Below are positions 37,744 through 47,905 of a stretch of DNA of 64,000 nt, piece after piece. The translations under genes were made by a program, and so were the position numbers. The stretch lies in NCBI RefSeq assembly GCF_005886345.1, contig NZ_PNEC01000013.1, positions 124,001 to 188,000 on the forward strand. The letters run 5' to 3'. How positions within the stretch are numbered: position 1 is the stretch's first letter; each line of letters starts with the position of its first letter. The DNA is from Pseudoalteromonas phenolica. Its GTDB lineage: Bacteria > Pseudomonadota > Gammaproteobacteria > Enterobacterales > Alteromonadaceae. The notes below the pieces were generated by a model. That model saw only the letters and a program-made list of their open reading frames with translations, was not told where the DNA came from and searched no databases.

Positions 37744-38478
37744 ATGATAATTCCAGCTTTAGATGTACTACAAAATCAAATTGTTCGCCTTTACCAAGGT
37801 AAATACGACACAGCCCAGTTCTATCCATTTGAATTAGGTGAGCGTCTGCTTGCCTATCAGAATTCAGGCGCAGAAAAATTACATTTAGTAGATTTAGAAG
37901 GCGCTCGTGATCCGCAAAAGAAACAGTGGCAACAAATTCAAGCAGCAACAAAAGCATTAAACGTTCCTTACCAAGTCGGTGGCGGCGTACGCCGCTATGA
38001 AGATGTGAAACAATGGATTGAAGCTGGCGCGGCTCAAGTTGTTATTGGGTCAATGGCCGTAGATCAACAAACGCAAGTTGCAGAGTGGATCAAAGAGTTT
38101 GGCCCTGAAAAATTTGTCATTGCACTGGATGTGAACAAAACAGAATCTGGTTGGGCACCTGCAACACACGGTTGGTTAAGCGATGCCGACAAGGACCTAT
38201 TCACCCTACTCGACTTTTATGTGGAATTAGGAGTTGTTGACTTTTTATGCACGGACATCAGTAAAGACGGCACAATGACTGGCCCCTCTTTTGCCCTATA
38301 TGAAGAAATCGTTGCACACAATAACAACATAAAAGTACAAGCCTCTGGTGGGGTAAGCTCTTTGGAAGACATTAAACGACTCGCTGAAATTGGTGTAGGC
38401 GGTGTCATATTAGGTAAATCACTTCTTGATGCTGCTTTTACAGTTGAGGAGGCACTTGCATGTTATCAAAACGCATAA
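37744..38478 (+). CDS. hisA: Phosphoribosylformimino-5-aminoimidazole carboxamide ribotide isomerase HisA
   Basis: HisA is a TIM-barrel isomerase of the histidine pathway. The 244-residue protein starts [19 protein letters not shown] (first catalytic Asp at residue 7) and has the second catalytic region [13 protein letters not shown] plus phosphate-binding [12 protein letters not shown]. It overlaps hisF by 19 bp. Confidence 0.95.
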   Translation: MIIPALDVLQNQIVRLYQGKYDTAQFYPFELGERLLAYQNSGAEKLHLVDLEGARDPQKKQWQQIQAATKALNVPYQVGGGVRRYEDVKQWIEAGAAQVVIGSMAVDQQTQVAEWIKEFGPEKFVIALDVNKTESGWAPATHGWLSDADKDLFTLLDFYVELGVVDFLCTDISKDGTMTGPSFALYEEIVAHNNNIKVQASGGVSSLEDIKRLAEIGVGGVILGKSLLDAAFTVEEALACYQNA

Positions 38479-39239
38479 TTCCTTGCCTTGATGTGAAAAA
38501 TGGTCAAGTAGTAAAAGGCGTCAAATTTAAAGGTCACGAAGTTGTCGGTGACATTCTAGAACTCGCTGAGCTTTACAGTAAGGCAGGTGCTGATGAGCTG
38601 GTGTTCTATGAAATTTCTGCCAGTGTAGAAAAACGTTTATTAGATGTCACTTGGGTAGAGCAAATCGCCCGTCACATCGACATTCCGTTTTGTGTCGCTG
38701 GTGGTATAAAGTCTGTTGCAGATGCAGCAAAAGTACTTGAAAGTGGTGCTGATAAAATAAGTATCAATAGCCCCGCAATACACAGACCTGAACTTATTAA
38801 AGAATTGCACGATGAATTTGGTAAACAATGTGTTGTCGTCGGTATCGACAGTTTTTATGACGCTCAAACAGATCAATATCTTGTTTATCAGCTTACTGGC
38901 GATCCAAATGCGTCATCTAGAACTCGATATAAAACACAAGACTGGGTGAAACGCGTGCAAGACTTGGGCGCTGGTGAAATTGTATTAAACTGCATGAATC
39001 AAGACGGTGTACGAAAAGGCTATGACAACAAACAGCTATCAGAGATAAGAACCATTTGTGACGTGCCGTTTATTGCATCAGGTGGTGCAGGTACCATGCA
39101 AGACTTTGTTGATGTATTTAAGCAGAGCCAAGTAGACGGTGCACTCGCTGCCAGTGTATTCCACAAAAACGTCATAGACATAAACGAACTTAAACAATTC
39201 CTAACAAACAATGGGGTCGCAGCTAGATTATGCAACTAA
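38460..39239 (+). CDS. hisF: Imidazole glycerol phosphate synthase cyclase subunit HisF
   Basis: HisF is a TIM-barrel cyclase that uses ammonia from HisH to make imidazole glycerol phosphate and AICAR. The 259-residue protein begins [20 protein letters not shown] with the catalytic Asp11 and has CVVVGIDSF with the second catalytic Asp near 130 and [14 protein letters not shown]. It starts inside hisA and overlaps hisIE by 10 bp. Confidence 0.96.
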   Translation: MLSKRIIPCLDVKNGQVVKGVKFKGHEVVGDILELAELYSKAGADELVFYEISASVEKRLLDVTWVEQIARHIDIPFCVAGGIKSVADAAKVLESGADKISINSPAIHRPELIKELHDEFGKQCVVVGIDSFYDAQTDQYLVYQLTGDPNASSRTRYKTQDWVKRVQDLGAGEIVLNCMNQDGVRKGYDNKQLSEIRTICDVPFIASGGAGTMQDFVDVFKQSQVDGALAASVFHKNVIDINELKQFLTNNGVAARLCN

Positions 39240-39841
39240 CCAAAGATAACTTATCAAAACTTAATTTTAAAAAGTCCGATATGCTGCCTGCAATTATCCA
39301 AGATGCATCAACTGGGCAAATTTTAATGCAAGGTTTTATGGATGAAGCGGCCATTGCAATGACTTTCGAAAAAGGGCTAGTTACCTTCTATTCTCGTTCA
39401 AAGCAGCGTTTATGGACAAAAGGTGAAACGTCAGAAAACTATCTAGAACTCGTTGAAGCCCATACAGACTGTGATTATGACTCTATTTTAGTATTAGCAA
39501 CGCCTAAAGGACCAACATGTCATTTAGGCACTACAAGTTGCTTTGGTGACGCAAAACCTGATTTGGCTTTTTTAGCTACGCTTGAAAATGTGATTTTTGA
39601 ACGCAAAGATGCAGATCCAGCATCAAGCTATACAGCATCATTGTTTGCAAAAGACTTGAGCCGTAGTTGTCAAAAAGTGGGCGAGGAAGGTGTTGAAGTC
39701 GCACTAGCCGCAATGAAAAACGATAAAGAAGAATTGCTTAATGAGTCTGCAGACTTGCTTTATCACCTAACGGTTTTATTGCAGCGCTGCGAGCTAAATC
39801 TAAAAGATGTAATTAATACGCTTGAGCAGCGTCACAAGTAA
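39230..39841 (+). CDS. hisI: Bifunctional PRA-CH / PRA-PH enzyme HisIE
   Basis: This 203-residue fusion has an N-terminal phosphoribosyl-AMP cyclohydrolase (to about residue 115; [41 protein letters not shown] with metal ligands) and a C-terminal phosphoribosyl-ATP pyrophosphatase (about 118-203; [28 protein letters not shown]), as in E. coli HisI. It is the last gene of the his operon. Confidence 0.95.
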   Translation: MQLTKDNLSKLNFKKSDMLPAIIQDASTGQILMQGFMDEAAIAMTFEKGLVTFYSRSKQRLWTKGETSENYLELVEAHTDCDYDSILVLATPKGPTCHLGTTSCFGDAKPDLAFLATLENVIFERKDADPASSYTASLFAKDLSRSCQKVGEEGVEVALAAMKNDKEELLNESADLLYHLTVLLQRCELNLKDVINTLEQRHK

Positions 39842-39876
39842 TTAACCTTGGTTTTGGTTAATTATCATCTAAAAAT

Positions 39877-39915
39877 AAAAAGCCCAAGTTATTAAAAAAT
39901 AACTTGGGCTTTTTT
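39877..39915. terminator. his operon terminator (bidirectional)
   Basis: AAAAAGCCCAAGTTATT (39877-39893) pairs perfectly with AATAACTTGGGCTTTTT (39898-39914), a 17-bp stem with AAAA loop, between convergent hisIE and the M61 peptidase gene. Confidence 0.94.
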
Positions 39916-39934
39916 ATTATTTTAAAAGTGAAAA

Positions 39935-41728
39935 TTAGAACGCATTTGGATGTTCTACACCCGTCCATGCTTTATACAATTTAGCCTGACGTTCAGTCGG
40001 GGCATTAACTGCTTTCACCTTTTTAGGTTTATCAAAGTCAGATGTAAGCTTTACTTTTGTCGTCATAAGTTGATGACGTCTAATAAAGCTTGCAGTAACT
40101 TCTTGCTCTGGCTCAAACAAAGCCAGCGTCTCTTTTAATGACTTACGTACTTGACGTCCATCTAAAGCAACTAACTTATCTCCGGCTGTTAAACCACCTT
40201 GCCATGCAGAACTTTCTCTCGCTACATGATTTAAAATAAGTAGCTCGCCATTAGATTTTGCCATCACATCCAAACCAGCAACGGCTTTGCTATTGTCTGG
40301 GCGTGTATATTCTAAGCCAACAGTTGCAAGCAGCGCATCAAAGTCAATGCTGATCGGTGATTCAACATTATCTTTCCACCAGTTTGAATAATCCCGACCT
40401 GAAATTTGCTTTAAAATATTCTGAACATCTTGGCTATTGAAACTTTTAGGTAATTTAAACTGTTTATATAGCTCTGAATGCACATCTCTATAACTTACTT
40501 TACCTTCACTTTTATCTAATAAGTCAATATCTAGTGCTAGTGACACTAATGACCCTTCTGAGTAAATATTAGTACTGAAGTTACGCCCATGGTCGCCACC
40601 TGCGTTGATCCACTTATCAAAACTGGTTTCAGCAGCAGACTGCACTTCTCTACCCGGCGTTTTCAAATGACGTGAAATTGTTTTATTCAGATCTTTATAA
40701 AACTCTTCATTGGTTGTTATGCCAGCACTCAATAGTAAGTAATTTTCTAAATAACTGGTTGAACCTTCAGACAACCACAACAAATCAGAATAATTAGGTG
40801 CAATGTAATCGTATGGCACTAAGCCTGCTGGACGGTAGTTTTTTACATTCCACGTATGGATAAATTCGTGCGCAGCCGTTGCAATGAAACCAATATAATC
40901 ATCACGCTTAGCAAACGAATCTCTATGCCTTTGGATTATTGTAGAGTTTAAATGCTCAGTCGCACCGCGAGCACCGCTGGTCGCATGTACCATAAATACA
41001 TAACGCTCATACGGGTAGTCATGCCAAATTAGGCTGCCTGTTTTAACAAGCTTTTTGAGGTCAGAAAGCATTAATCCAACATCGTAATTACCCTCGCCCC
41101 AAATAACGAGTTCATATTTACGACCATCAACTTCAAATTTATATAAGTCATTGATACCTGTTTCGATTGGAGAATCTAATAAAATATCGTAGTTATCCGC
41201 TTTAAAACTATGCTTGTCATCAGCGAAATCCATCCCTGAGACCGAACGCCACCCTTTTGGCACATCTAGGTCTACAGTTACTGGCTCTTGTCTAAATGAA
41301 TCACTGAACATAAAGAAGCCTGATGCATCAATAAATGCGTGGCTATCATCAATATGACGAGAACGCATGCCCAATTGATTCGCATAAACTTGGTATGAAA
41401 TGTTGACTTCTGTTGGCTCATTTAAATGTACACGCCATGTATTTTTATCAATCTTTTTCCATTGAAGATTCTCTCCGTTTTCACTTTTTGCACCAAAAAA
41501 ACGAATACCATTGGCAAGGTCTAAAATTTCATAGCGACCTGTTCGCCAATCTGGGAGATGTACATCTAAATGCGCTTGAGCTGTTTTCGGAAAAGTAACT
41601 TTAACATCACCTAGATGATGCGCAGGCTCGTGTATCGATAATTTATATTCCACATCAGCAAATGCAGGAAGAGCTGCAAAAGCAGCCAGAAAAGAAAGTG
41701 TAATTTTATTCATAAATTTATTAATCAT
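39935..41728 (-). CDS. M61-family glycyl-aminopeptidase-like protease with PDZ domain
   Basis: This 597-residue protein has a signal peptide (LAAFAALPAFADVEYK), an N-terminal beta domain, the zinc motif AAHEFIHTWNVKNYRP (HExxH) near residue 293 with the distal Glu in WLSEGSTSYLEN, and a C-terminal PDZ domain (about 475-560; WQGGLTAGDKLVALDGRQV). This is the plan of M61 glycyl aminopeptidases, probably periplasmic and involved in peptide degradation. The start is uncertain between ATG 41728 and ATG 41713, neither with a good ribosome site; both precede the signal peptide. Confidence 0.88.
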   Translation of the reverse strand: MINKFMNKITLSFLAAFAALPAFADVEYKLSIHEPAHHLGDVKVTFPKTAQAHLDVHLPDWRTGRYEILDLANGIRFFGAKSENGENLQWKKIDKNTWRVHLNEPTEVNISYQVYANQLGMRSRHIDDSHAFIDASGFFMFSDSFRQEPVTVDLDVPKGWRSVSGMDFADDKHSFKADNYDILLDSPIETGINDLYKFEVDGRKYELVIWGEGNYDVGLMLSDLKKLVKTGSLIWHDYPYERYVFMVHATSGARGATEHLNSTIIQRHRDSFAKRDDYIGFIATAAHEFIHTWNVKNYRPAGLVPYDYIAPNYSDLLWLSEGSTSYLENYLLLSAGITTNEEFYKDLNKTISRHLKTPGREVQSAAETSFDKWINAGGDHGRNFSTNIYSEGSLVSLALDIDLLDKSEGKVSYRDVHSELYKQFKLPKSFNSQDVQNILKQISGRDYSNWWKDNVESPISIDFDALLATVGLEYTRPDNSKAVAGLDVMAKSNGELLILNHVARESSAWQGGLTAGDKLVALDGRQVRKSLKETLALFEPEQEVTASFIRRHQLMTTKVKLTSDFDKPKKVKAVNAPTERQAKLYKAWTGVEHPNAF

Positions 41729-41896
41729 CCAAAGGCATGAGTCGAGAATATCAAACTATCTGTATGAAACAGAAAAAAAGAGATAAATTGCAGTAACAAA
41801 GGCTTGTGATGTTATGTAACAAACAAATTGCCTTCAAAAATTGAATAATTGTTGTAAACTTATAGCGTTAATGAATTTATAGATGGCTGATTATTT

Positions 41897-43432
41897 GTGA
41901 CCGATAAAGATGCGCTAATTGAAAAAAAACTACAACAAGCAGTCAAAGCTCGAGCTGCGCTCGAAGATGCGCACAAAGATCAAATCACAACGTTTAGTAA
42001 TTTTGCTGCTAGGTTAGCGGTTAGTTGTAAAGGTCAAGATGTCGCGCTTGATAATCAGCTGGCTAAATTTCGACAAGCGCTAACAAAAGGGGTCAGTTTT
42101 GATGATCTTGCACCACTAATCAACAACATAACAAAAGCACTTAAAAATCAAGAAATCGTTAACGCTGAAAATCATTCAAAACTTTCTGTAACCATTTCTG
42201 AAGCTGGTAAACAATTACAAAAATTAAAAGGTATCCCTGATGATACCCGACGTAAACTACGTTATTTGTTAGATACAGAGTTGCCAGAGGTTAATGTAAG
42301 TTATGAGTTTTTACCTGTATTTGAAAAACTCATAACAATTTATAAAAAGGTTTTATCATCTAAAGTAAGTTTAGATGGTGATAATGCAACAACGTCAAAA
42401 CCTGAATTGGCCAGTGAACTTCTTACTTTAACGAATGAAATTACTTTTGAAGATGATGTAGCAAAAGAAGTTACTGACATAAAAACAACGCTATCGCAAT
42501 CTGCAGAAATCGATGTCTTGTTAGATTGTTCAATTGCAATTATTCAAATTATTGCCAACAGCATAGCCCGTGAAAGGCAGTCAGCTCAGGGGTTCTTAGT
42601 TTCATTAAATCAAACGTTAGAAGAACTTCATGCTTCTATCATCAATACCACTAACTCAACTAAGCATATGAGTGAGGAGTTATCCGGTTTAAACAAACAG
42701 ATAGAAACTAAAATAAAGCTACTTAATGAACAAACACAAAAAGCAACTTCAATTTCAGATTTAAAAGAATTAGTAGATGGTGAATTAAAACTATTAAGAC
42801 AAGATTTAGTTAAAAGAGAACAGCTTGAGCAACAAGACAAGGCTGCATTACTTGATAGTTTTGAACAGATAAATACACGTATTGGTGTTTTAGAGACTAA
42901 AGTTAATAAATATAAGAAAAGACTTTCTGAACAACAATTTAAAAGCTTACTAGATGGTTTGACAAAGTTACCCAACCGGGCTGCTTTTGACGATAGGTTC
43001 AATCAAGAGTTTCATATGTTTGAACAGCATGGTGGTGACATTACATTAGTGGTCATTGATGTTGATTATTTCAAATCTATTAATGATCAATATGGTCACA
43101 GTGCAGGAGATAAAACCTTACAAGTTATCGCTAGAGCACTTAAAAAAGCAATTAGAAAAGCAGACTTTATCGCAAGGTATGGTGGAGAAGAGTTTGTACT
43201 CATTATGTCTGGCATGCCGATTAGTCATGCAAAAGCACCACTGGAAAAAGTCAGAAATACAATCAAAGCAATTCCGTTTAAATTTAAGAATAAACAAGTA
43301 CAAATAACCGTATCTTTAGGAGCGACACAGTTTAAAAAAGGTGACACACCTCTAGCAGCCTTTGATAGAGCTGATGACGCACTCTACGAAGCAAAGAATA
43401 ATGGTAGAGACCGCCTTTGCATTCGTAATTAA
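41897..43432 (+). CDS. Diguanylate cyclase (GGDEF) with helical N-terminal region
   Basis: The enzyme makes c-di-GMP from two GTP. The 511-residue protein has a long helical, coiled-coil-like N-terminal region (about 1-340, no membrane segment) and a C-terminal GGDEF domain with LDGLTKLPNRAAFDDRF, IDVDYFKSINDQYGHSAGD and the active-site ARYGGEEFVLI. RKAD five residues before GGEEF forms the product-inhibition I-site. The N-terminus may sense a cytoplasmic cue or protein partner but matches no domain I can name. The GTG at 41897 is the first start; its ribosome site is weak. ppnN follows after 14 bp and may be cotranscribed. Confidence 0.9.
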   Translation: MTDKDALIEKKLQQAVKARAALEDAHKDQITTFSNFAARLAVSCKGQDVALDNQLAKFRQALTKGVSFDDLAPLINNITKALKNQEIVNAENHSKLSVTISEAGKQLQKLKGIPDDTRRKLRYLLDTELPEVNVSYEFLPVFEKLITIYKKVLSSKVSLDGDNATTSKPELASELLTLTNEITFEDDVAKEVTDIKTTLSQSAEIDVLLDCSIAIIQIIANSIARERQSAQGFLVSLNQTLEELHASIINTTNSTKHMSEELSGLNKQIETKIKLLNEQTQKATSISDLKELVDGELKLLRQDLVKREQLEQQDKAALLDSFEQINTRIGVLETKVNKYKKRLSEQQFKSLLDGLTKLPNRAAFDDRFNQEFHMFEQHGGDITLVVIDVDYFKSINDQYGHSAGDKTLQVIARALKKAIRKADFIARYGGEEFVLIMSGMPISHAKAPLEKVRNTIKAIPFKFKNKQVQITVSLGATQFKKGDTPLAAFDRADDALYEAKNNGRDRLCIRN

Positions 43433-43446
43433 CAAGGAGAATGCCT

Positions 43447-44787
43447 ATGCAAGTCCAATTAAACCCAACTGGTGTACTTAATTTACTCTCTAAATTAGAG
43501 GTTGATCTTTTACAAGCCTCTTCAAGCACAGAAAGGTATAAACTTTTCAGAAACTGCGTATTAGCAGTATTAAACGTCGGTAGTCATACTGATTCTAGCA
43601 GTGAAATCTACGACAAATACCAAGATTTTGATGTAAAGCTCATTGCCAGAGAGCGCGGCATAAAAATTGAGTTAGACAACCCCCCTGAAACTGCCTTTGT
43701 AGATGAAAAGATTATCACAGGTATCCACGAACATATCTTTTCTGTTATCCGTGATTTGTTATTTATTTATCAACGCCACGAGCCTACTGAAGACGAGCAA
43801 CAAATTACACATATGGTTTTTGATATGCTCAGAAATGCATCAGCATTACCAGTTAACACCGACCCGAACATGATTGTTTGTTGGGGCGGTCACTCAATCA
43901 GTGAAGTCGAGTACAAATACACCAAAGAAGTTGGTTATGAGCTAGGCTTACGCGGGCTTAATATTTGTACAGGTTGTGGACCTGGAGCCATGAAGGGTCC
44001 AATGAAAGGTGCAACAATTGGCCATGCAAAGCAGCGGATTACAAGCAACCGTTATTTGGGGCTGACTGAGCCAAGTATTATCGCAGCTGAGCCACCGAAC
44101 CCCATTGTTAATGAGCTTGTAATATTACCCGATATCGAAAAACGTTTAGAGGCATTTGTTCGTGCAGCCCACGGCATTATTATCTTCCCAGGTGGTGCAG
44201 GTACTGCTGAAGAGCTTCTATATTTATTAGGGATATTGTTGCACCCTGATAACCAGAAACAATGCCTGCCCGTTATTTTAACTGGCCCAGAGTCCTCAGC
44301 TGATTATTTCAAAGAAATCTGCCAATTTGTTGAAGATACACTAGGTGAAGAAGCTTTAAGTAAGCTTGAAGTGATTGTTGGCGATCCACAAAAAGTGGCT
44401 GTCACTCTAAAGCAAACTATGCCTAAGGTTAGAGAGTATAGAAAATCTCAGGGCGATGCATATTACTTTAACTGGACGCTAAAAATTGAGCACCAGTTCC
44501 AAATGCCATTTGACCCAACTCATGAAAACATGGCGAATTTGAACTTATCCTTAAATCAAAATAAGGAGCTTCTTGCAGCTGATTTACGTAGAGCATTTTC
44601 AGGTATTGTCGCCGGTAATGTTAAGGATGAAGGTATTAGAGAAATCAAAAAGCATGGACCTTACCAGCTTCATGGTGAAACATCACTAATGGAAAAAATG
44701 GACACCCTATTACAGGCATTTGTAGAACAAGGCCGTATGAAATTACCTGGCAGTAAATATACGCCTTGTTATGTAGTGAACAAATGA
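43447..44787 (+). CDS. ppnN: Nucleotide 5'-monophosphate nucleosidase PpnN
   Basis: PpnN (YgdH) cleaves purine and pyrimidine nucleoside monophosphates to base and ribose 5-phosphate and in E. coli is a (p)ppGpp target. The 446-residue protein aligns with the E. coli enzyme throughout, with VCWGGHSI, LNICTGCGPGAMKGPMKGA, TEPSIIAAEPPNPIVNELV and the LOG motif FPGGAGTAEELLYLLGIL. The ATG at 43447 is chosen because AAGGAGA abuts the ATG at 43441 but lies 6 bases from this one. Its stop codon overlaps the xni start (ATGA). Confidence 0.94.
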   Translation: MQVQLNPTGVLNLLSKLEVDLLQASSSTERYKLFRNCVLAVLNVGSHTDSSSEIYDKYQDFDVKLIARERGIKIELDNPPETAFVDEKIITGIHEHIFSVIRDLLFIYQRHEPTEDEQQITHMVFDMLRNASALPVNTDPNMIVCWGGHSISEVEYKYTKEVGYELGLRGLNICTGCGPGAMKGPMKGATIGHAKQRITSNRYLGLTEPSIIAAEPPNPIVNELVILPDIEKRLEAFVRAAHGIIIFPGGAGTAEELLYLLGILLHPDNQKQCLPVILTGPESSADYFKEICQFVEDTLGEEALSKLEVIVGDPQKVAVTLKQTMPKVREYRKSQGDAYYFNWTLKIEHQFQMPFDPTHENMANLNLSLNQNKELLAADLRRAFSGIVAGNVKDEGIREIKKHGPYQLHGETSLMEKMDTLLQAFVEQGRMKLPGSKYTPCYVVNK

Positions 44788-45551
44788 GCAATACTTTAGT
44801 ACTAATTGATGCGCTAAACTTAGTTCGGCGCATCTTTTCAATTGAACCTAATCAAGAAAATCTAGCTGCAGTCCAAAATACAGCTCAAAGAGTTTCAGCA
44901 GCAACACAAAAAATCTTAAATTTAACTTCAGCAACACATGCAATTGCTGTGTTCGATGGCGCCGCAAGTTGGCGTTATCATTATTACAAACAATACAAAT
45001 CAACCAGAAAACCAATGCCAGCTCAGTTATCTAAAAATATGTTGATGATAGAGCAAGCATTCGAATCTTCTGGGATACCAGTATACCGTCCAGAGCAAGA
45101 TGAAGCAGATGACATAATCGCAACGCTTGCCAGCAAGGCAAGTAAAGCGGATATAAAAGTTAAAATAATTTCTACAGATAAGGGGTTTTTACCTCACCTA
45201 GATCAAAACATCGATATTTATGACTATTTTAAAAAAACATGGCTAGATAAGCGTCAGATTAAAGAAAAGTTTTTAGTTGAACAAGCACAGCTAACCGAAC
45301 TTTGGGCAATGGCTGGAGATAAAACCAATGATATACCCGGGATTTCTGGTGTTGGTGTGAAAACTGCACAAAAGTTGTTAAATGAATATTTCACTTTTAG
45401 TAAAGTTTTGGAATCAAACGACCTTAAACCAACAGAAAAGAAAAAGTTGTCTTTGGGTCTTGATGATTATGTGATCAGCAAAAACTTAGTTACCCTCAGA
45501 ACGGATATTCATCTAGGTTTTAATTTAAAAAACTTAAGATTAAATCGTTAA
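44784..45551 (+). CDS. xni: Flap endonuclease Xni (exonuclease IX)
   Basis: Xni is related to the 5'-nuclease domain of DNA polymerase I. The 255-residue protein has LVLIDALNLVRRIF, FDGAASWRYHYYKQYKSTRKPMP, EQDEADDIIATLA, ISTDKGFLPHL and the helix-hairpin-helix region WAMAGDKTNDIPGISGVGVKTAQKLL. The start overlaps the ppnN stop codon; upstream candidates are not needed. ppnN and xni are also near each other in E. coli. Confidence 0.93.
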   Translation: MSNTLVLIDALNLVRRIFSIEPNQENLAAVQNTAQRVSAATQKILNLTSATHAIAVFDGAASWRYHYYKQYKSTRKPMPAQLSKNMLMIEQAFESSGIPVYRPEQDEADDIIATLASKASKADIKVKIISTDKGFLPHLDQNIDIYDYFKKTWLDKRQIKEKFLVEQAQLTELWAMAGDKTNDIPGISGVGVKTAQKLLNEYFTFSKVLESNDLKPTEKKKLSLGLDDYVISKNLVTLRTDIHLGFNLKNLRLNR

Positions 45552-45618
45552 AAAATCGTGGCGTTTTAACTCGAGTTTAATTTGATATACTTGCCATGTT
45601 TACACTCTTGGATTGATC

Positions 45619-46008
45619 ATGATAAAAAAAATACTTCGTTATATCATTCTTGGCTTAGCTGTCTATGCCAGTATTGTGATGCTAGTGATCAATTTTTATA
45701 AAGATGATCCTCAAGCCATGATTTGGCAGGACAGAGAAGCTTTTAATAATCGTTTCATTTCCAAACTTGATGAAAAAACAATAGTACCAATTGAAGACGT
45801 TTTAGAAACGCTTGGTAGCCCTGATCTCACTTACGTGTCGCAAGAAAAAGAAGACATTTTTCAGATAATTTATTACAGAACTCAACTTGTAAAATCTGAT
45901 GGCATTACTACTCAAGACGAGTGTACAGGTCTTTTATTTAAAAATGGATTGCTACTGGTGTGGGGTGATAATGCAACATTGGAATATGACAAAGTAAGCA
46001 AGGACTAA
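45619..46008 (+). CDS. DUF3192-like small membrane-anchored protein
   Basis: This 129-residue protein has one N-terminal hydrophobic segment (residues about 7-25, LRYIILGLAVYASIVMLVI) followed by a soluble domain with IVPIEDVLETLGSPDLTY and the single-Cys sequence TTQDECTGLLFKNG. It resembles the DUF3192 family of Vibrio and Shewanella, which has no known function. The ATG at 45619 follows TTGGAT at modest spacing. The next gene starts 1 nt after its stop codon, so the two are translationally linked. Confidence 0.7.
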   Translation: MIKKILRYIILGLAVYASIVMLVINFYKDDPQAMIWQDREAFNNRFISKLDEKTIVPIEDVLETLGSPDLTYVSQEKEDIFQIIYYRTQLVKSDGITTQDECTGLLFKNGLLLVWGDNATLEYDKVSKD

Positions 46009-46009
46009 C

Positions 46010-47698
46010 GTGAGCTTAAAAGTTACCCCAACTCAATTAAAGAAGATCTTTGAACATACACACCAAGTTTTAAGACTTTATTATAATAAAGACAAATGGA
46101 CTGTTATTTATCCTAGCATTACGCAATTAGCTGAAAGGTTTGTGCAATGTTATAGACAGCAACCAAATACATTTCATGCACATCTACATATTTTTGCTAA
46201 AGAACAAGGTTATACAACAAACCTAGTTGTTAACCAGGCTATTTTGGTAACCGCAATATGTGAGTCGTTGCGTTTTAATAAAGAATTAACCGAAACCTTG
46301 GTTATTTCAGCTATCGCTGACCAAATTTGTACGAGTAATGAAACTAATAAACTCGCCGCTGGACAATCATTATCTGAGCAAGCTGAACGTTTAGTGATTA
46401 ACCGACATGCACTAGCAGTAAAAATGTTAAATAAGGGCAATGTTCCAACGGGACAAGTGCAAAGGATATTAGCTCGATTGGAGAAATATTCTACAGCTAT
46501 TACAGGTGTAAACCCTACCCCACTTTATGACAATCCAAGCATCATTGTAGCGATTGCTATGAGAATTGCTAAAGCAATTACACCTAGACGAAAAATAAAA
46601 ACATTTTCAATAAACCAAGCAATCAAATCTCTTTATTTAAGCTGTTATAACGAATTTGCACAAAATGCTCTCAGCGACTTAGCACAACAACTGGTCAATT
46701 ATCCTGCAGGGCTTTCAGTTTCATATAAAGGCGAAGATTGTCTAGTATTGGCTAAGCAAAACAATGTTAACTTCTATGCTCTATTAATTGACAACCAAGC
46801 ACGCCAAATAATTAAAACCTCTCAGCCTTTACATGGTAAATATAAAACTAGGATTATTAATGACCCCATTCTACTTTATAAGATTTGGTTTAATGAACAG
46901 TTACCTCAGGTAGAAAAAAAACGAGAAAATAATCTCATTCAACTGGATACCATCTCTAAACTTGGCAACACAAAATATCCTGACTTTAAACAGATAGAGA
47001 AAGCACTAACTCATTTTGAGCATCTTGAAACTGCATTACGTTCAGCTTCAAAGCAATACAATAGACAAGGACAAAAAGCTGGAAGCATAAGACACAGCCT
47101 TACTATGGTTGGGTTAGATACAGCCGCATTATTATGTCAGCGTGTACTACTAGAAACTATGATAACTAATATTGCACATCCTTTTGCAAGCGATATTGCT
47201 TGCAAATACTCCCACATAACTAAGGTCATCAATTTATTAATAAGTAAGAAACATGCTGAGAAGTTCGAATTTTATTTATGTCCTTTTACAGCATTTATCT
47301 ACTTCTTATTGCAACAGCATCCAGAAAAACTAATGCGCTTTATTCATTTAGAACAGGATGAATTTTCGAGTAAACCGATATCAATAGCCCAATTATTCGG
47401 ACTCAAAGAGTGCCAGAATGATTCTTTAGAATCTTATGTGAAAAGTTACTTTTCAGAGTCATTTTCACATAAAGCATTACTGAATACCGAAACAAAAACT
47501 AAAAGCCAATTAAGTAATGTAGATAAAGAATTTTTAGCTATAAAGTTTCTAACCATCTCAACTTTGTTCAATGTTCACATAGAGACATCTTGGCAAAAAC
47601 AGATTACCGAAAACGTTTTGCATTTATTTGATTGGAAAGATACTACAGAGTTTGAATTAGCATTATTAGAGTTATCCCCACAATGTGTTATCGAGTAA
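46010..47698 (+). CDS. Unrecognised 562-residue cytoplasmic protein, HD/HDOD-like helical
   Basis: I do not recognise this family with confidence. It is almost wholly helical with no signal peptide or membrane segment. The first half (NPSIIVAIAMRIAKAITPRRK, then YPAGLSVSYKGEDCLVLAK at about residues 240-258) recalls the end of HD-GYP domains, and the second half (SIRHSLTMVGLDTAALLCQRVLLETMI at about residues 363-389) recalls the HDOD core helix, but HD and GYP catalytic motifs are missing. The GTG start follows AAGGA at 6-base spacing, 1 nt after the DUF3192 gene. A signalling adaptor derived from an HD-type phosphohydrolase is an inference. Confidence 0.65.
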   Translation: MSLKVTPTQLKKIFEHTHQVLRLYYNKDKWTVIYPSITQLAERFVQCYRQQPNTFHAHLHIFAKEQGYTTNLVVNQAILVTAICESLRFNKELTETLVISAIADQICTSNETNKLAAGQSLSEQAERLVINRHALAVKMLNKGNVPTGQVQRILARLEKYSTAITGVNPTPLYDNPSIIVAIAMRIAKAITPRRKIKTFSINQAIKSLYLSCYNEFAQNALSDLAQQLVNYPAGLSVSYKGEDCLVLAKQNNVNFYALLIDNQARQIIKTSQPLHGKYKTRIINDPILLYKIWFNEQLPQVEKKRENNLIQLDTISKLGNTKYPDFKQIEKALTHFEHLETALRSASKQYNRQGQKAGSIRHSLTMVGLDTAALLCQRVLLETMITNIAHPFASDIACKYSHITKVINLLISKKHAEKFEFYLCPFTAFIYFLLQQHPEKLMRFIHLEQDEFSSKPISIAQLFGLKECQNDSLESYVKSYFSESFSHKALLNTETKTKSQLSNVDKEFLAIKFLTISTLFNVHIETSWQKQITENVLHLFDWKDTTEFELALLELSPQCVIE

Positions 47699-47819
47699 TA
47701 TTTATTCTATAAATGAAATCAATTGCAAACATAATTCAAATCTATATGAAATATCCATTCCTAACTGGCATAAGCTTGTATAAATTGTTATAAAACGCGC
47801 TTAATTTTTCAAGCGAACG

Positions 47820-47877
47820 CACACCAGACATCTTTGTTTACTACAATGTTTATTTAGTAGCCTTTTGGCTTGGTGTG
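47820..47877 (+). promoter_or_regulatory. Long-range inverted repeat in the icd leader
   Basis: CACACCA (47820-47826) pairs with TGGTGTG (47871-47877), with an inner pair CTAC/GTAG inside. It ends 29 bp before the isocitrate dehydrogenase start codon and so would fold in its 5' leader, or be an operator. No T-run follows. Confidence 0.35.
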
Positions 47878-47905
47878 ACAAAATATATTGATAAAGGAAA
47901 CCACA

